Positions 45,991 through 57,097 of a DNA stretch of 64,000 nucleotides are shown here, piece by piece (the first letter of the stretch is position 1; every line of letters starts with the position of its first letter). A program made the translations under genes and the position numbers. The notes below the pieces were generated by a model that searched no databases, was not told the DNA's origin, and saw nothing but the letters and a program-made list of their open reading frames with translations. The DNA is taken from assembly GCA_964017065.1 (NCBI GenBank), contig OZ024786.1, positions 3,697,781 through 3,761,780 on the forward strand. The letters are read 5' to 3'. The DNA comes from Haliclona indistincta. Its lineage: Eukaryota; Porifera; Demospongiae; Haplosclerida; Chalinidae.

Positions 45991-47940
45991 CTGTATCATA
46001 GTGATCGATCCGCGAGAAGACTACTATACTGTGAAATATTCTAGCTACTTTAATCGCTCTGCAATCAAGGAAAAGGTATGCTTGCTCTCAATACATGTAT
46101 ATAAAACAATGTGTATTTCATAATATTATTATTATGTAGATGGAATACGAACAGTGGGCAGTAGAGCAGGTCCGTGTAAAGATAGAGCTTGAATTCGGGG
46201 AAGATGTGGCAAAGAAGTTTGTTGGTAAGCCACATAGCTAGCCATACTATCTGAAATAGGTAAGCAAAGTACAGACCGCTAAGTAGCGTATGTATGCATA
46301 AGTAAGTAGAATGTGGAATGTGTAAGTAAACTAAATGTAATTAAACCTACTTATGTCCATACCCACTAATACACCGCTAAGTTAAGCTTAAGTGAAGTAA
46401 ACAAAGCGCTTGATGACAAGCGCTAAGAATACATACACGAGTGTGTCAAAATGGGCAGCGAGTAAATTTGACCATGGGTTAATTTTATATAAATTATTGT
46501 CTATTATTACACAGAGGAGGAAGTTGACGGCGAGACGGCGGTGATGCTAGCCACATCTGGCATCCCAGCTGACTTGCAAAGGTGTGGCCTCACCAAACTG
46601 AAGAGTTGCCTAAAATTTAGGCAACTATTTGGTAAGGTGCAGGTCACTCCTTGCAATGATGCCGGGGTATCAGGTGTGGCTAGCTCCATCCCAGCAGCCA
46701 GTTCAGCAGTGGATAGGAAACTATCCACTGCTGAAATGGCCCAGATACTGCCTGAGGAGAAGAGTACCTACCTAATAAAGTAAGAGTATGTTTACTGGTG
46801 GTATAATTATTATAATCATGATATTGATTATACACTCTTAGAAGAAAGAAGATAAACAAAGCAGTCAAGGCAAAATGGCCTGGCAACAACTTGCCCATAT
46901 TCAAAGGTTCAGGACAGAATGCTAAGGAGGAGAACAGGAAACTGGAGCACCTGGTAGCGGAGCTGGTACCAGACTGTAACTACAGTCCAGCTTCGCTGCC
47001 AGGTGTCACCTTCGGGAGAAGAGGCATCACGAGGCATGTGTTGGACTGCCTCAACGAGAGGAGGAGGAGGGTCCACAAGGGACATGATTACGAGATGGTA
47101 ATACTTGAAGTGCAAGTATGAAATTTACGACAGTTCACTGTTTTATATTAGCCAATTAATAAGAAGATGAGGAAAGTAGAAGAAGAGGTAGCAGATGTGG
47201 GAGAAGATGTGGAAGAAGAGGTAGTGCAAGTATGAAATTTACGACAGTTCACTGTTTTATATTAGCCAATTAATAAGAAGATGAGGACAGTAGAAGAAGA
47301 AGTAGCAGATGTGGGAGAAGATGTGGAAGAAGAGGTAGTGCAAGTATGAAATTTACGACAGTTCACTGTTTTATATTAGCCAATTAATAAGAAGATGAGG
47401 ACTGTAGAAGAAGAGGTTGCAGATGTGGGAGAAGAGGAACCAGAGAAAGAAGACGAAGAAGTAGAAGAGGTAGCGAAAGAGGAGAGTCCTAGTGAAGGTA
47501 GCTATAGACTTGATGCACATTACTTTGTAGATATGAAGCTGAGCACAATAGCTATGTACATGTATAGTGTGGTGCAGTGAACTATTATGTATGACAATCT
47601 TTTTTTTAAAGCAATACTATGTGTCAAAAAAAGGAATTTCGAAGGTTTGCATTAAAATTATTTATGTATCGAATAGATATTAACACTGTTTCTTATTTCC
47701 CTTATTATAGAGATGTCAACTAAGTCTGCAATCACTGTGATAATGACTGCTTTTATGGCGCATCGCTTCAAGGACATCACAAGGGGCCAGCTCTTGTCGG
47801 CACTTAACTCTCTGAAAAAATATTCAGGTGAGTTTAGAAGTGCCGACAAGGCCAAGCTGGTCCTACCTCTTGCGGTAGCCTTGATCGATGGCAAGGTTGT
47901 GAAGGTGGCCCCTTGGGCAAAACTAGATAACTTGGAATAA
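45991..47940 (+). CDS. Multi-exon SAM-domain protein with amplified acidic exon
   Basis: Exons: 45991-46075, 46140-46224, 46515-46779, 46842-47115, 47152-47229, 47266-47343, 47380-47497, 47711-47940. Every junction is GT-AG and keeps the phase, which strongly supports the model; the 5' exon is missing. A SAM domain spans exons 2-3: QWAVEQVRVKIELEFGEDVA, then EVDGETAVMLATSGIP and LQRCGLTKLKSCLKF. A basic region with KAKWPGNNLPIFKG and RRGITRHVLDCLNERRRR follows, then three near-identical acidic exons (EEEVADVGEDVEEE), then an alpha-helical tail (LSALNSLKKYSGEF). SAM domains mediate self-association or RNA/protein binding. No full-length family was recognised. Unlike its surroundings it shows no frame damage. 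Confidence 0.8.
47111..47452. repeat. Three tandem 114-bp exon+intron units
   Basis: TGCAAGTATGAAATTTACG recurs at 47111, 47225 and 47339, exactly 114 apart. Each unit is a 36-bp intron plus a 78-bp (26-codon) exon; the third exon diverges and is longer. Confidence 0.92.
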
Positions 47941-48239
47941 TTGTTTCAATTTCGTTGTAAATCAATGCTTCATCTGCTAGAGTGGCAATCTTTTACAATA
48001 CTTTCAATGCAGTTTGCTTATTGCATAAATTTTGGTAGTACGTGTGTATCACTACTTGTCCAGGAAAGATCACATCACACTTGGCCTCGATAAATTTTCC
48101 TGAGTACCACCACAATTAAGGACTTGTCAAACTTAGGCAAATAATTAGGTGGAAGATGATTGACTGCTTCTCAATAGAATGCATTGAAGCATGCATCGAA
48201 TCGTGGAGAATGAACATACTCGATCTGGTTTGTTTCTTT

Positions 48240-48830
48240 CTACTGCATAGTTTCAGCAATTGGTAGTTTATATAGTCTCATGCTCTTGCAGGGAAAGCCA
48301 CTGATACTAGTAATGTATTTGAGTAATACGGGTATTGTCCAGTCAGGATTGACACTAATTGCACGTGGTTTGATAGAAATAAGAGAGAAAATAGAGTTTT
48401 GAGTGTTTTCTTCCAACATTTTGTGGGTTTGCATGGTCTTAAATGAGACTGGAACAGTTGGACCAGTAACCTCAAACCCGAATACTGAACCAGTCTTCAT
48501 TAGATCAAGTTCGCTTAAGGTCATTTGATAGAGGAGTAGAGATTGCAACGTCTGAGGTTCACAAACAGAGACGAACCCACAAAGAGTAGGAAAGTTGCGC
48601 CGCTCTTCATGAAGAAGACAATACTACTGGTGTCATCAAGTGTAGCATGCATCTTGAGAGAGCTTCGAGAGTCTGTCAGTAATTGGGGATGATAGAGAAA
48701 GCTTTCTGGATCAAGATTGAAGGCCTGCTTCAAAGCCTGATCCAACTGGAATAGAGTCATGGAAGGAACCACTGGAATACCTTTGATGCCCTTTTCAATA
48801 ATTGGAGAAGCAAATAATTTTAGTCAATTG
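48240..48830 (-). CDS. Hypothetical protein, minus strand, probably two exons
   Basis: The minus strand has open stretches at 48830-48600 (PSMTLFQLDQALKQAFNLDP then YHPQLLTDSRSSLKMHATLD) and 48515-48240 (SVFGFEVTGPTVPVSF, NPDWTIPVLLKYITS). Composition looks like real coding. No domain was recognised. It may belong with the P/THAP9-like fragment just upstream on the same strand, but this is not shown. Confidence 0.35.
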
Positions 48831-48911
48831 AACCAAAATTAATACTAGTGATACTATATTATGCTGTTAAATGTCTTGCGTAGCTATGAAATAAAGATCA
48901 AAGTGCTATTT

Positions 48912-49135
48912 TTAGACAATATTTGGACAGATATCTATCTCAGCAGCCTTCATGAGCATTATGTCTGTGTCAGTAGAGAAACCAGGAGCAGCTTCAATGT
49001 GATGAGTATAATCACGAAGGCTTGGCAGCTTGATTATGCCAGATTCTCTTAGAGCCTCGTATGCACCACTGGACAAGTACTGCACGTAAACAGGAGGCTT
49101 GTGAAGCTCCATGATCCATCTTGTGAAGTTGTTTA
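48912..49135 (-). pseudogene. P-element/THAP9-like transposase fragment
   Basis: The frame reads YLSSGAYEALRESGIIKLPS then LRDYTHHIEAAPGFSTDTD. The order S..AY..LR.SG...LPS..TLRDYTH....GFS..VD resembles the region preceding the catalytic core of P-element/THAP9-type transposases in invertebrates. The frame ends before any catalytic motif. Confidence 0.5.
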
Positions 49136-49139
49136 CAAA

Positions 49140-50860
49140 ACACCAAATCCTATCACCAGCTATTCAATCAGCAGATCAACAGTCAACTGAACTATCACTA
49201 AGCTATCGAACACCATTAAGGTCTCCATGATTGTTTATAAGACGTTAGCCCACGGCACTTACGATCAAAGTTAGGAAAAGATTTGGATATGGAAGATTGA
49301 GTGAATGGTTAAATGGAAAGTAAAATCTGTGCAGTGCACAGACGGATCAACACGTCTGAATAACGAAATTAAACTTCCACTTATTGTTTATTGGAAGTGG
49401 TACTCCCAATGTAAAAAAAATTTTTTTCCGGAAAGAGTTCAGAAAATGGGGCACAAATCTTAACATAAAATGCCACTCTGAGCACTGCACAAGTTAAATC
49501 TGTGCAGTGCTCAGATGGATCGATACTCCTCAGCCACAAGATATAAGTTGAAGGCAAGCACACTTAGGTGGTAAAGGAGTGAAAAATCATCACATAAATT
49601 TGGTCCATTTTGTAGTGTTTGTGGTTGATATAAATAACAATACCAAGTTATACTTCAGAATTCTATTGAATTGCTAAGATATTTTAACGCAAATTTACCC
49701 TTTGTTAATTGTTCCGAATTCAAACCTGTTGCAACTTGTATACATGTTATAGCAACTCTTGTGCCTTTGGGCACAATTGTAAAGGAACATACAGTAGCCT
49801 GTAGACTAATGCTTTAGCAAAATCAACAAAGCATAGAGGTAAGCCCTACAACATACAATCATGTCTGCGCACCTATCATGAGTATTCAATCAGTGTAGAT
49901 CAACAGCCAACTGAACTGGACAGTCACTGTTGCCGTCAAAAACTTCTCTGCTAATTTCTTTTCTCAATCTGCTGACACAAAGCTTGCAAGTAGCCAGCAG
50001 ACAGTTCATCTTCTGTCATACCTTGTCCTCCTCCACCTGCTAGTCACCCACTATCCGCTAGCTATCCTCCTCCACCTGTTGGTCACCCTTAACCATCTAG
50101 CTACCTGAATAGCTGTCCGAGTCTGTCACAAGCTAATCATCCGGCAATGATAAATTTCTCTGCTCCTCCAACTGAAAGACCCACCCTTGATGAAACAATA
50201 GACGATATTATGTCTGATCACAGTTTTTGGGAGGGGTTTACCACCGATGAAGATGCGTGCATTATTCCATCAAGTCGCCAAACAGTCATCCTCAGCATCA
50301 TCATCATCACTGTTTAATCCGTAGTCTGCTACATTATTCTATTACAAAAAATAGTAATACTGTCATACTATGCATTGGAAACACAGATAAGAAATTTTCC
50401 AAAATCATCAAACACAATGACACGACTCCAGGTACACACTATTTTTTCTTTAAAAATATAAATTTTGTAATTATCGTTATTAGTAGGAGTCTTACCTGCT
50501 ATTCGTCATCTTGAGTGCCAAATTCTCCAAACACCATGGCATTCTTCAACTCGATGCACTCTCAAAGAGCTTCAAAGAGCTTCAGTATAATTATGTAAAA
50601 TAAGTCTTGCCATTATTGAGTACCACTCAGATTTAATGTCTCTCACATGAGTTGCAAAATTAAGCATGATAAACTTTAATTTGTGAACTTCGTAATGATT
50701 TTATAAGTTGTCAGCCACTAACATAGTGTTCAACTAGCAACAGCAGACTTTCTTTACTGCTTGTGTATTACATTGTGTATGTGAAATGGTGGTATTCCAC
50801 CGGGGCATCTGCACCTTTGGTGCTTCATTAAAATTGCTTCTGCTGTGCACAAGGTAAAAC
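49140..50860. other. No recognised gene; short direct repeat at 49323-49520
   Basis: AAATCTGTGCAGTGC followed by CAGA.GGATC occurs at about 49325 and again at about 49497. No gene was seen, only scattered short frames. Confidence 0.45.
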
Positions 50861-50865
50861 TTAGA

Positions 50866-51030
50866 TATCCACACGTTTACCACTAAATGACTGAGTTAAC
50901 CTAGTATCTATCATCAGATATCCGTGTTTTTACCACTGGTTAACCACTGAATGACTGAGTTAACCAGTTAACCTAGTATCTACCATTAGATATCCGTGTG
51001 TTTACCACTGAATGACTGAGTTGACCCCAA
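50866..51030. repeat. Three imperfect tandem units of about 60-75 bp
   Basis: Blocks AGATATCC, GTTTACCACT, GAATGACTGAGTT and CCTAGTATCTA recur in order three times, with GTTAACCA variations. The unit resembles a decayed minisatellite. Confidence 0.8.
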
Positions 51031-51249
51031 TCACTGCTCCGGCATAACTGCATGTTTGACGTTAACATAACTGCTGTTTACCTGTTAAAATATCTTCTAA
51101 TTCAACCTTGTTGGCCTATAATGCCAGGTCTAGATTTTGCTTTCCCTAAGTTCACAAATTTGAACTTAAGCTCAAATATGACACTTCACTGCTTACCTCG
51201 AGGTACAGTATATAAAGACTTTTTAAAGCTGCTATATGACTGAATCATC

Positions 51250-51885
51250 CTGGAAACACTGGAGACACTTGACATCAATCCCGATTCAGAAGTCAGCTTT
51301 TTGCTACTCACAAGTATGTACATGAGAGCAAAAATTTTTCTATTATTGACTACTCCTGAGCATACATAATGGGCTAGAGCTCCTGATGTGCACCATTTTT
51401 TCAAAAAGGCAGGGAGTTTTATATTGAAGCTGCATGCCAAATTAAAAACAAGGGATGTCAAAAAACAGAAAGTCACGGGATGTGTCGAGTTTCATCCTCC
51501 TCATGAACTAAAAGAAAAATTTACTGCTGCAACTCAGTATTCTTCTCCAAAAGTAGACTCTGACTCTGATGAAAACTAGGTTCCATGAGACATATAAATG
51601 TAACAGCTATGCAAATATCTGAGGGTTTCAGTGGTACACAGGTGCAGAAAAATATGGAGCGACAAAGATCTATGATGTTCATCTATCCACGTTGAACCAC
51701 CATGGTGGTTCGGTAGTAAATGCTTTCATCAAGAAGCTGAAACATTCAATTCATCCACTCAAAGAAGAAATGATGTGCTGTTTATCAGAGATTGATGACA
51801 GCCAAGAAAGAGCGTCAGTGTACTTATCCACCTTCTTTCTCAAACAAAATTACCATCTCTACAGGATAAAAGGTCCCAGTTAAAA
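51250..51885 (+). other. Old coding fragments of unknown family
   Basis: Frames at 51370-51579 (VHHFFKKAGSFILKLHAKLK, ending DSDSDEN) and 51692-51883 (GGSVVNAFIKKLKHSIHPLK) look like exons by composition. No family recognised. Confidence 0.35.
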
Positions 51886-52302
51886 TTCGTACTTTTTACA
51901 AAATTGTTCATTCTCTTCTGGACTTCCCTGATGCTCCCATACACTTCAATTCTAGCCCATATACTACTAGATCCCTCCAATCCCTGAATATCGCCCTGTA
52001 TTTGAGCGGTGATCCTCTTGACGGATGAGTCCTCTTGTCAGATGAATCCGGGCGGTTTGACTTTCCGAACATGTCTCTTGCACCATCTGAGTTTGACACT
52101 ATAACCGTTGAAGGAACTCCCGTCACCACTCCCCAGCTGGCTGATCTCCCAGGAGCACTGGCTAAATCAATCAGAGATGTCTGCAGCACTTATGAAAGTG
52201 AGTCACTATAATGTAATGTGTTAATATAGTGTAGTTCTGGTATGTTGTCACACTAGCTGATGCCTCATTGATGCAGCTGCTGGGTCTTCAACTTTGACAA
52301 TG

Positions 52303-53045
52303 TCTAATTCCGTACTCATCCCTGCTCAATCGACTGCCGGCGCCGCGAATTCTCAGACCACCTTGACCAGCGTAACCATCGTACCCAGGACTTCAGTCAG
52401 TCGTCAGTCCTCCAGCGGCAGCTAGCCAAGCCTAAGATAAGAAAAGAACCGGTAACAGCAGACATGTTGGCTATGCTTGTTAGCAGCTTAGGTTTAGCTC
52501 CATCTCTGACTGAGGTACGACTAGCAGCAATGGCGTTGTTATCCTTTGCAGCGTTCTTACGCTACGATGAGTTAGCAAAGCTGAAATGTTGCGACCTAAA
52601 ACTCTCTGAGACATCGTTGACTCTTAAGATTCGGTCAAGCAAAACAGACCAGTTTAGGCAAGGGGACGCGGTACTTGTTGCCAGGACTCGCCTGGTCACT
52701 TGTCCAGTTGCTATGGTTGAGCGATACATAGCGATGGCAAGCATTTCACTTAGTTCTGAACTTTGCTTGTTCCGCGGAATAGTGCATACGAAGACAGGCG
52801 AACGGCTTAGAGCATCTGGATCGCTAAGTTATACCAGGATGAGAGAGCTGCTTTTGGCTAGATTGACATCACTTGGTTTTGATGCCAAGCAATTTGGGTT
52901 GCATAGCCTCAGAGCTGGTGGTGCATCAGCCGCAGCAAATGCCGGGGTACCCGATCGCTTGTTCAAGCGCCACGGCCGATGGCGCTCGGAGACAGCAAAG
53001 GATGGTTACATCAAAGACTCTACTGCTGATTTTCAAAGAGCCTGA
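52303..53045 (+). CDS. Tyrosine recombinase of a second YR lineage (Crypton/DIRS-like)
   Basis: An open frame runs from about 52303; the first Met is 52464. Upstream residues (QLAKPKIRKEPVTADM) already belong to the domain, so a missing 5' exon or splice is likely. Catalytic features: Arg in FLRYDELAKL, HSLRAGGASAAANAGVP, HGRW, and the Tyr in DGYIKDST. A conserved IRSSKTDQFRQG beta-hairpin is shared with the other recombinases (SKTDPFRRG, SKTDPFRQG). No RT is near, unlike the elements at 15.6 and 57 kb. This fits a Crypton or a solo recombinase. A short decayed copy lies at 40715-40795. Confidence 0.75.
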
Positions 53046-53115
53046 ACATCTAACTAAGCACACAAATTGTTATTAATTTGTCCATTGTCTAGCTCTCTTT
53101 GTAACCCTAGTGTGT

Positions 53116-53228
53116 TCTTTGTGATGACACCGTTGTGGCGTGCACAGCAGGCCTTAACCACAAGAAGTGATGCAAGTATTGGGCATAGTGGGTGTGTACT
53201 TGCATGCAAGGTGTGCATGTTCGGGAGA
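53116..53228. repeat. Local repeat R, copy 1
   Basis: TGTGATGACACCGTTGTGGC through GCATGTTCGGGAG, about 113 bases. It matches 56640-56752 almost base for base and 53863-53908 partly. Confidence 0.85.
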
Positions 53229-53862
53229 TATACTTTCCTGTCGGTTGACGCAGGAATTAGACGGGAAATATGCTCCCGAGATTTGGAAGTAAAATTGCAT
53301 GGTGTAGTAGGTGACACGTGTCTGTTGTAGTATTTAAGCCAGACACGTGGATTAGTAAATCATTCCTATAGGCGTTGTGCACTCCACGGGTCTAGTCTTT
53401 TGTGCTGCCCTCCCACCCACCCATATCATGTGCAATCCACTTATAATAATGATATTTTCCTATCAATTTAAGTCAACCAGATCAGTCAAGGAGAAGTCTC
53501 AGGACAGTGACAGAGGAACTGATTCATGTGTGCTGTGTGCTCTATAGTTCTGTTTTTTTTTGTTTTAGGTGATAGATGTATGGTGAAAATATTGTTCTGA
53601 GATTGTGCGAGTCTCTGGTCGCTGAATAGCAAGACAAGCAGTGGAGTCCAGTGGGGCTTGAACACTTAGTCTAATAGTTGTGTTCAGTTGAGCTGTATTC
53701 ACTGAAAATAGGTTTTCCCAGAGCTTTTTTCTAAAATGCTTAAGGTTTTCTCTGGGTTTTTCCTTTGATTAGTACGGGCCATGCTAATCATAAATTTTGG
53801 TGCATATTAGGTGGCCCCAGCTCAAGTGTGTTTTTGTGTTACGCTGATGCCAGTGTGTAGTG

Positions 53863-53908
53863 TGTTGTTTTGTGATGACACCGTTGTGGCGTGCACAGAA
53901 GGCCTTAA
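53863..53908. repeat. Local repeat R, copy 2 (cut by the Kolobok-like insertion)
   Basis: The same sequence as repeat R up to AGGCCTTAA, where the transposon starts. Preceded by TAGTGTGTTGTTT, as copy 3 is by CAGTGTGTTGTTT. Confidence 0.8.
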
Positions 53909-54100
53909 GGGTGCTCGGTCATTATTAATATTCATGAGCCGGCTGCTTTGGAATGTAATTTTGCTGTGTTATTCCATTACATAACGTACATACCACATAA
54001 AATGAATATTGTTATAAAACTACGAGTTGGCGCGCTCAATACAAACTAACGCGGGAATTGTTGGCGGTCAAAGGATCAGCTGTGCTTATGAAAAACTAGG

Positions 54101-56051
54101 ATGCCTAAATACAGGAAGAAATGTCGAACAAAGCAAGCTACTTTGGTTCGCTGGTTTCCATACATGCCTAAACATAACAGTGAGTACATATCCAAGTAGT
54201 AGAATCAACAAGGTGTTTTTATTTTATAAATATTGTAATACAGCTGAAAATACTTCAGCTATCAACGACAACGCCATAACAATCAATCCTCTATCCACTG
54301 CTTTATCTTTGCCACCTCTTGAGATATCACCGCCCACCACTCCACTGTCGGTTCTCGAGTCGCCTCCGATATCACCGCCCACCACTCCACTGCCTGTTCT
54401 CGAGTCAACTCCGATGTCTTTGTCCACCTCTCCACTGCCTGTTCTCGAGTCAACTCCGATGTCACTGTCCACCACTCCACTGTCTGTTTTCGAGTCAACT
54501 CCGATGTCTCTGTCCACCACTCCACTGCCTGTTTTCGAGTCAACTCCGATGTCTCTGTCCACCACTCCACTGCCTGTTTTCGAGTCAACTCCAATGTCAC
54601 TGTCCACCACTCCACTGCCTCCTTCTGAGTCCACACTGCCATCTCTTTCTTCTATTCTTGATACTCATCCATGCACGTACGCAACTAGTAGCCTTGACAA
54701 TAGAGTTATAGCAGCAGTCGAAGGAGAGTCTCACACATATAGGTCCCTAGGCGATGCCAAATATTACAGATAGCTTCACCACAATGATTTTGAATGGTCA
54801 ACCACCCAAAATTTCTGGATCCCCCCGCAAGTCATGGCTGGTCAATTACACAGTACTGTCGTTCATAATGAATGGACAACTGTATAGCGAATACAAACGA
54901 ATTGGACATATGATCGGCATTCCCACTTGCTCCGAGTCTCAATGGCAAAGAATTGTTCAATGGCTTGGTAAGCACGTTCAAAGGTTAGCAGATTGGTCGT
55001 GTGAAGAAGTGAGGAAGAGAATAATAGAACGTGGGGACCAAGAGCATTGGGTAGCCTCATATGACGGCTACTATCTCACACGTGGGCACCACTCCAACAA
55101 CTCCTCGGCAACTTTACATGATTATACCACTGGCAAGATAGCATGGTATACACATAGAACCAAACGTGGAGTTGGTCACAATTGGGAGGGCACAAGTAAT
55201 GCAGCTGAGGCAGACATGTTTGAAGAGATTCTTGCCGGGGTAAAAAATGAAGGGTTCAATATCTCCGAGATCATCAATGACAAAGATTCATCCTTGAACT
55301 CAATTTTTTGTCAACATTTTCCAGAAGGAACGGTGACATATTGTAGCAACCACAGTGCAAAAACCTTCCACAAAGATTTGCTGAAAGTACGGCAGTCAAA
55401 GTGTGAAGTGAGTACAAACACACCAGTATACATTGATATGTAAAATATTCTTGTTTTCTATGCAGTGCAAAGCTGAGGGTCTTCCAAAGTGTAAGAGAAT
55501 GAATGCTGCTTTTCTAAATAGTTGCAAAGCAGCACTTTCAAACCTCATTGCTTCTGATAGGATCTATGAGACTGACGATCCTTACTCAGCATTCTCAGAC
55601 GGAGTTCGAAATTTTTTTTAATCACTACTGCTTGAATGATCACTCTTCACCTTGGTGTCATCATGATAAGGTACATCTACAAGTATAAAACAATTGTTTT
55701 ATAAACACATACATTATGCAGGAAAAAGATGGCAATCCATACAAAGTTCACAATGGCTTTACGTGTAAAGCACAAATGGATGCTTTTGAAGAGCTGCTGG
55801 GAAGGATAGCCAACATACCCCAGGATTATGTAACACCTGCTGGTCGCAAGACTACAAATGCTGTTGAGGGGTTCCATGGCTTATCATTGATGTATTGTGA
55901 CAAGCGCACAGATCTAGGCCATAGGCATTACACATGTAAAACTAACATGGGTATCTGTCACAAGGTGCGGCATTAGCTTACCATTACCATTATAATAAAG
56001 TAATGGGGAGTGCGTAGCAGGCCACTGAGAGAGAAACTAACTGCTATCATT
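54101..56051 (+). CDS. Kolobok-like DDE transposase (spliced, with frameshifts)
   Basis: Exons: 54101-54179 (MPKYRKKCRTKQATLVRWF), 54244-54760 (Pro/Ser/Thr-rich repeat), about 54754-55407, 55466-55670, 55722-55964 and a short last exon to about 56051. Introns are 52-64 bp, all GT-AG. Core motifs: VASYDGYYLTRGHHSNNSS (first Asp), EIINDKDSSLNSIF (second Asp), YCSNHSAKTFHKDL, and TTNAVEGFHGLSLMYCDKR (Glu). The order matches the Mutator-related/Kolobok transposases of invertebrates. Two frame problems were seen: between the repeat exon and MPNITDSF near 54755, and at a T-run near 55615. This copy may therefore be inactive, or the first part may be a separate ORF. Confidence 0.72.
54310..54645 (+). 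repeat. Coding minisatellite, 45-bp (15-residue) units, about seven copies
   Basis: The unit ESTPMSLSTTPLPVF and variants repeat about seven times. The reading frame is kept through all units. The first units read ESPPISPPTTPLPVL, suggesting older copies at the 5' end. Confidence 0.9.
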
Positions 56052-56639
56052 AAAAAAAAGATTATATTCACGAGTCGCGTGATCGATAATAACATTCACG
56101 ACTACAAGTATACATTCCTGTGGCACAGTTAGGCTAGCTGTCACTTCACTAGCTCGGTAGACTTACAAAAGTTGATAAAACTTTGGCTCTATGTCTCAGA
56201 ATCGGCCCATTTCTGCACCAATATAACCAGCTACACGCGGCCCATACCGTAACGGAGAGATTTTTAATTATTAGGCAATAGGAGAAGAGATAAATTATGA
56301 AACTAGCGTTTATAGATGCTTTATCGCGAAAAGCTCTCCGTTACTGGATTTATCGCATGGAAATACCTTTGTAGTAGAAACCTCGGAGCCACAGAAAGTT
56401 CAGACAAAAAGTCTTTTGAACAAGTAGGCGTGGATTTCTGTACGCCTCTAGCTGTCTTTCCCGGTAAGCCACCGCGCTAAATCTTGGTATACAAGTAGTA
56501 CTTCCAGTAGTGTTGCTGCGCATCTAGCGACGTGTCAGTAGTTGCTACATATCAAGAGAACTTGGCCCATAGCAACCGCGCCGCCTCATGAATATTAATA
56601 ATGACCGAGCACCCTTAACCAGCATTCCCAGTGTGTTGT

Positions 56640-56752
56640 TTTGTGATGACACCGTTGTGGCGTGCACAGCAGGCCTTAACCATAAGAAGTGATGCAAGTA
56701 TTGGGTATAGTGGGTGTGTACTTGCATGCAAGGTGTGCATGTTCGGGAGTCG
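56640..56752. repeat. Local repeat R, copy 3
   Basis: Full-length copy, in direct orientation to copy 1 (differences such as CATAAG versus CACAAG). It lies 3' of the Kolobok-like element, and its own CCTTAACC target is intact. Confidence 0.85.
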
Positions 56753-57097
56753 ATTTTGAGCAAATAAGAAGAGGACAAGTTCTGGATGAACCAGTAAGTT
56801 TTGACCAGGAGTTTTGATCACATTTATCATAATGTCACCTATCTAGCCTAGGAAACTATGTGCTTTTTTAAAGCACGCAGCGTTAGCAACTAGAAATGAC
56901 TTTGCTATCGGAAATGCTAAGGTTATGATGCTTATTTAGCAGCCTGAAGACTGAGCAAGGCTCTGACAATTAAATGTGGTTGCATAAGGCAACCAGAGTT
57001 AGCGGTGACATAAAGCTTCCAATTATAGCCCATCCATCTCACGTGCGCACATTCTCCTCTACACGTGAGAAGTCTATATCAAGAAGCAACGTTCGCC

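Larger units (their letters stand above)
53909..56614 (+). mobile_element. Complete Kolobok-like TIR transposon with TTAA duplication
   Basis: The first 30 bases (GGGTGCTCGGTCATT...) are the exact inverse of 56585-56614. TTAA stands on both sides (53905-53908, 56615-56618). The target AGGCCTTAACCA is seen uninterrupted in repeat R copies 1 and 3. TTAA duplication, GG-type termini and the D-D-E transposase type together fit the Kolobok superfamily. Length 2706 bp. About 560 bp at the 3' end (56055-56580) has no gene. Confidence 0.82.

Noticed and set aside
54283..54711. Long open frames on the other strand and frame across the 45-bp minisatellite
   Set aside because: A repeat unit divisible by three opens several frames; only the plus frame joining exon 54101-54179 through a GT-AG intron makes sense.
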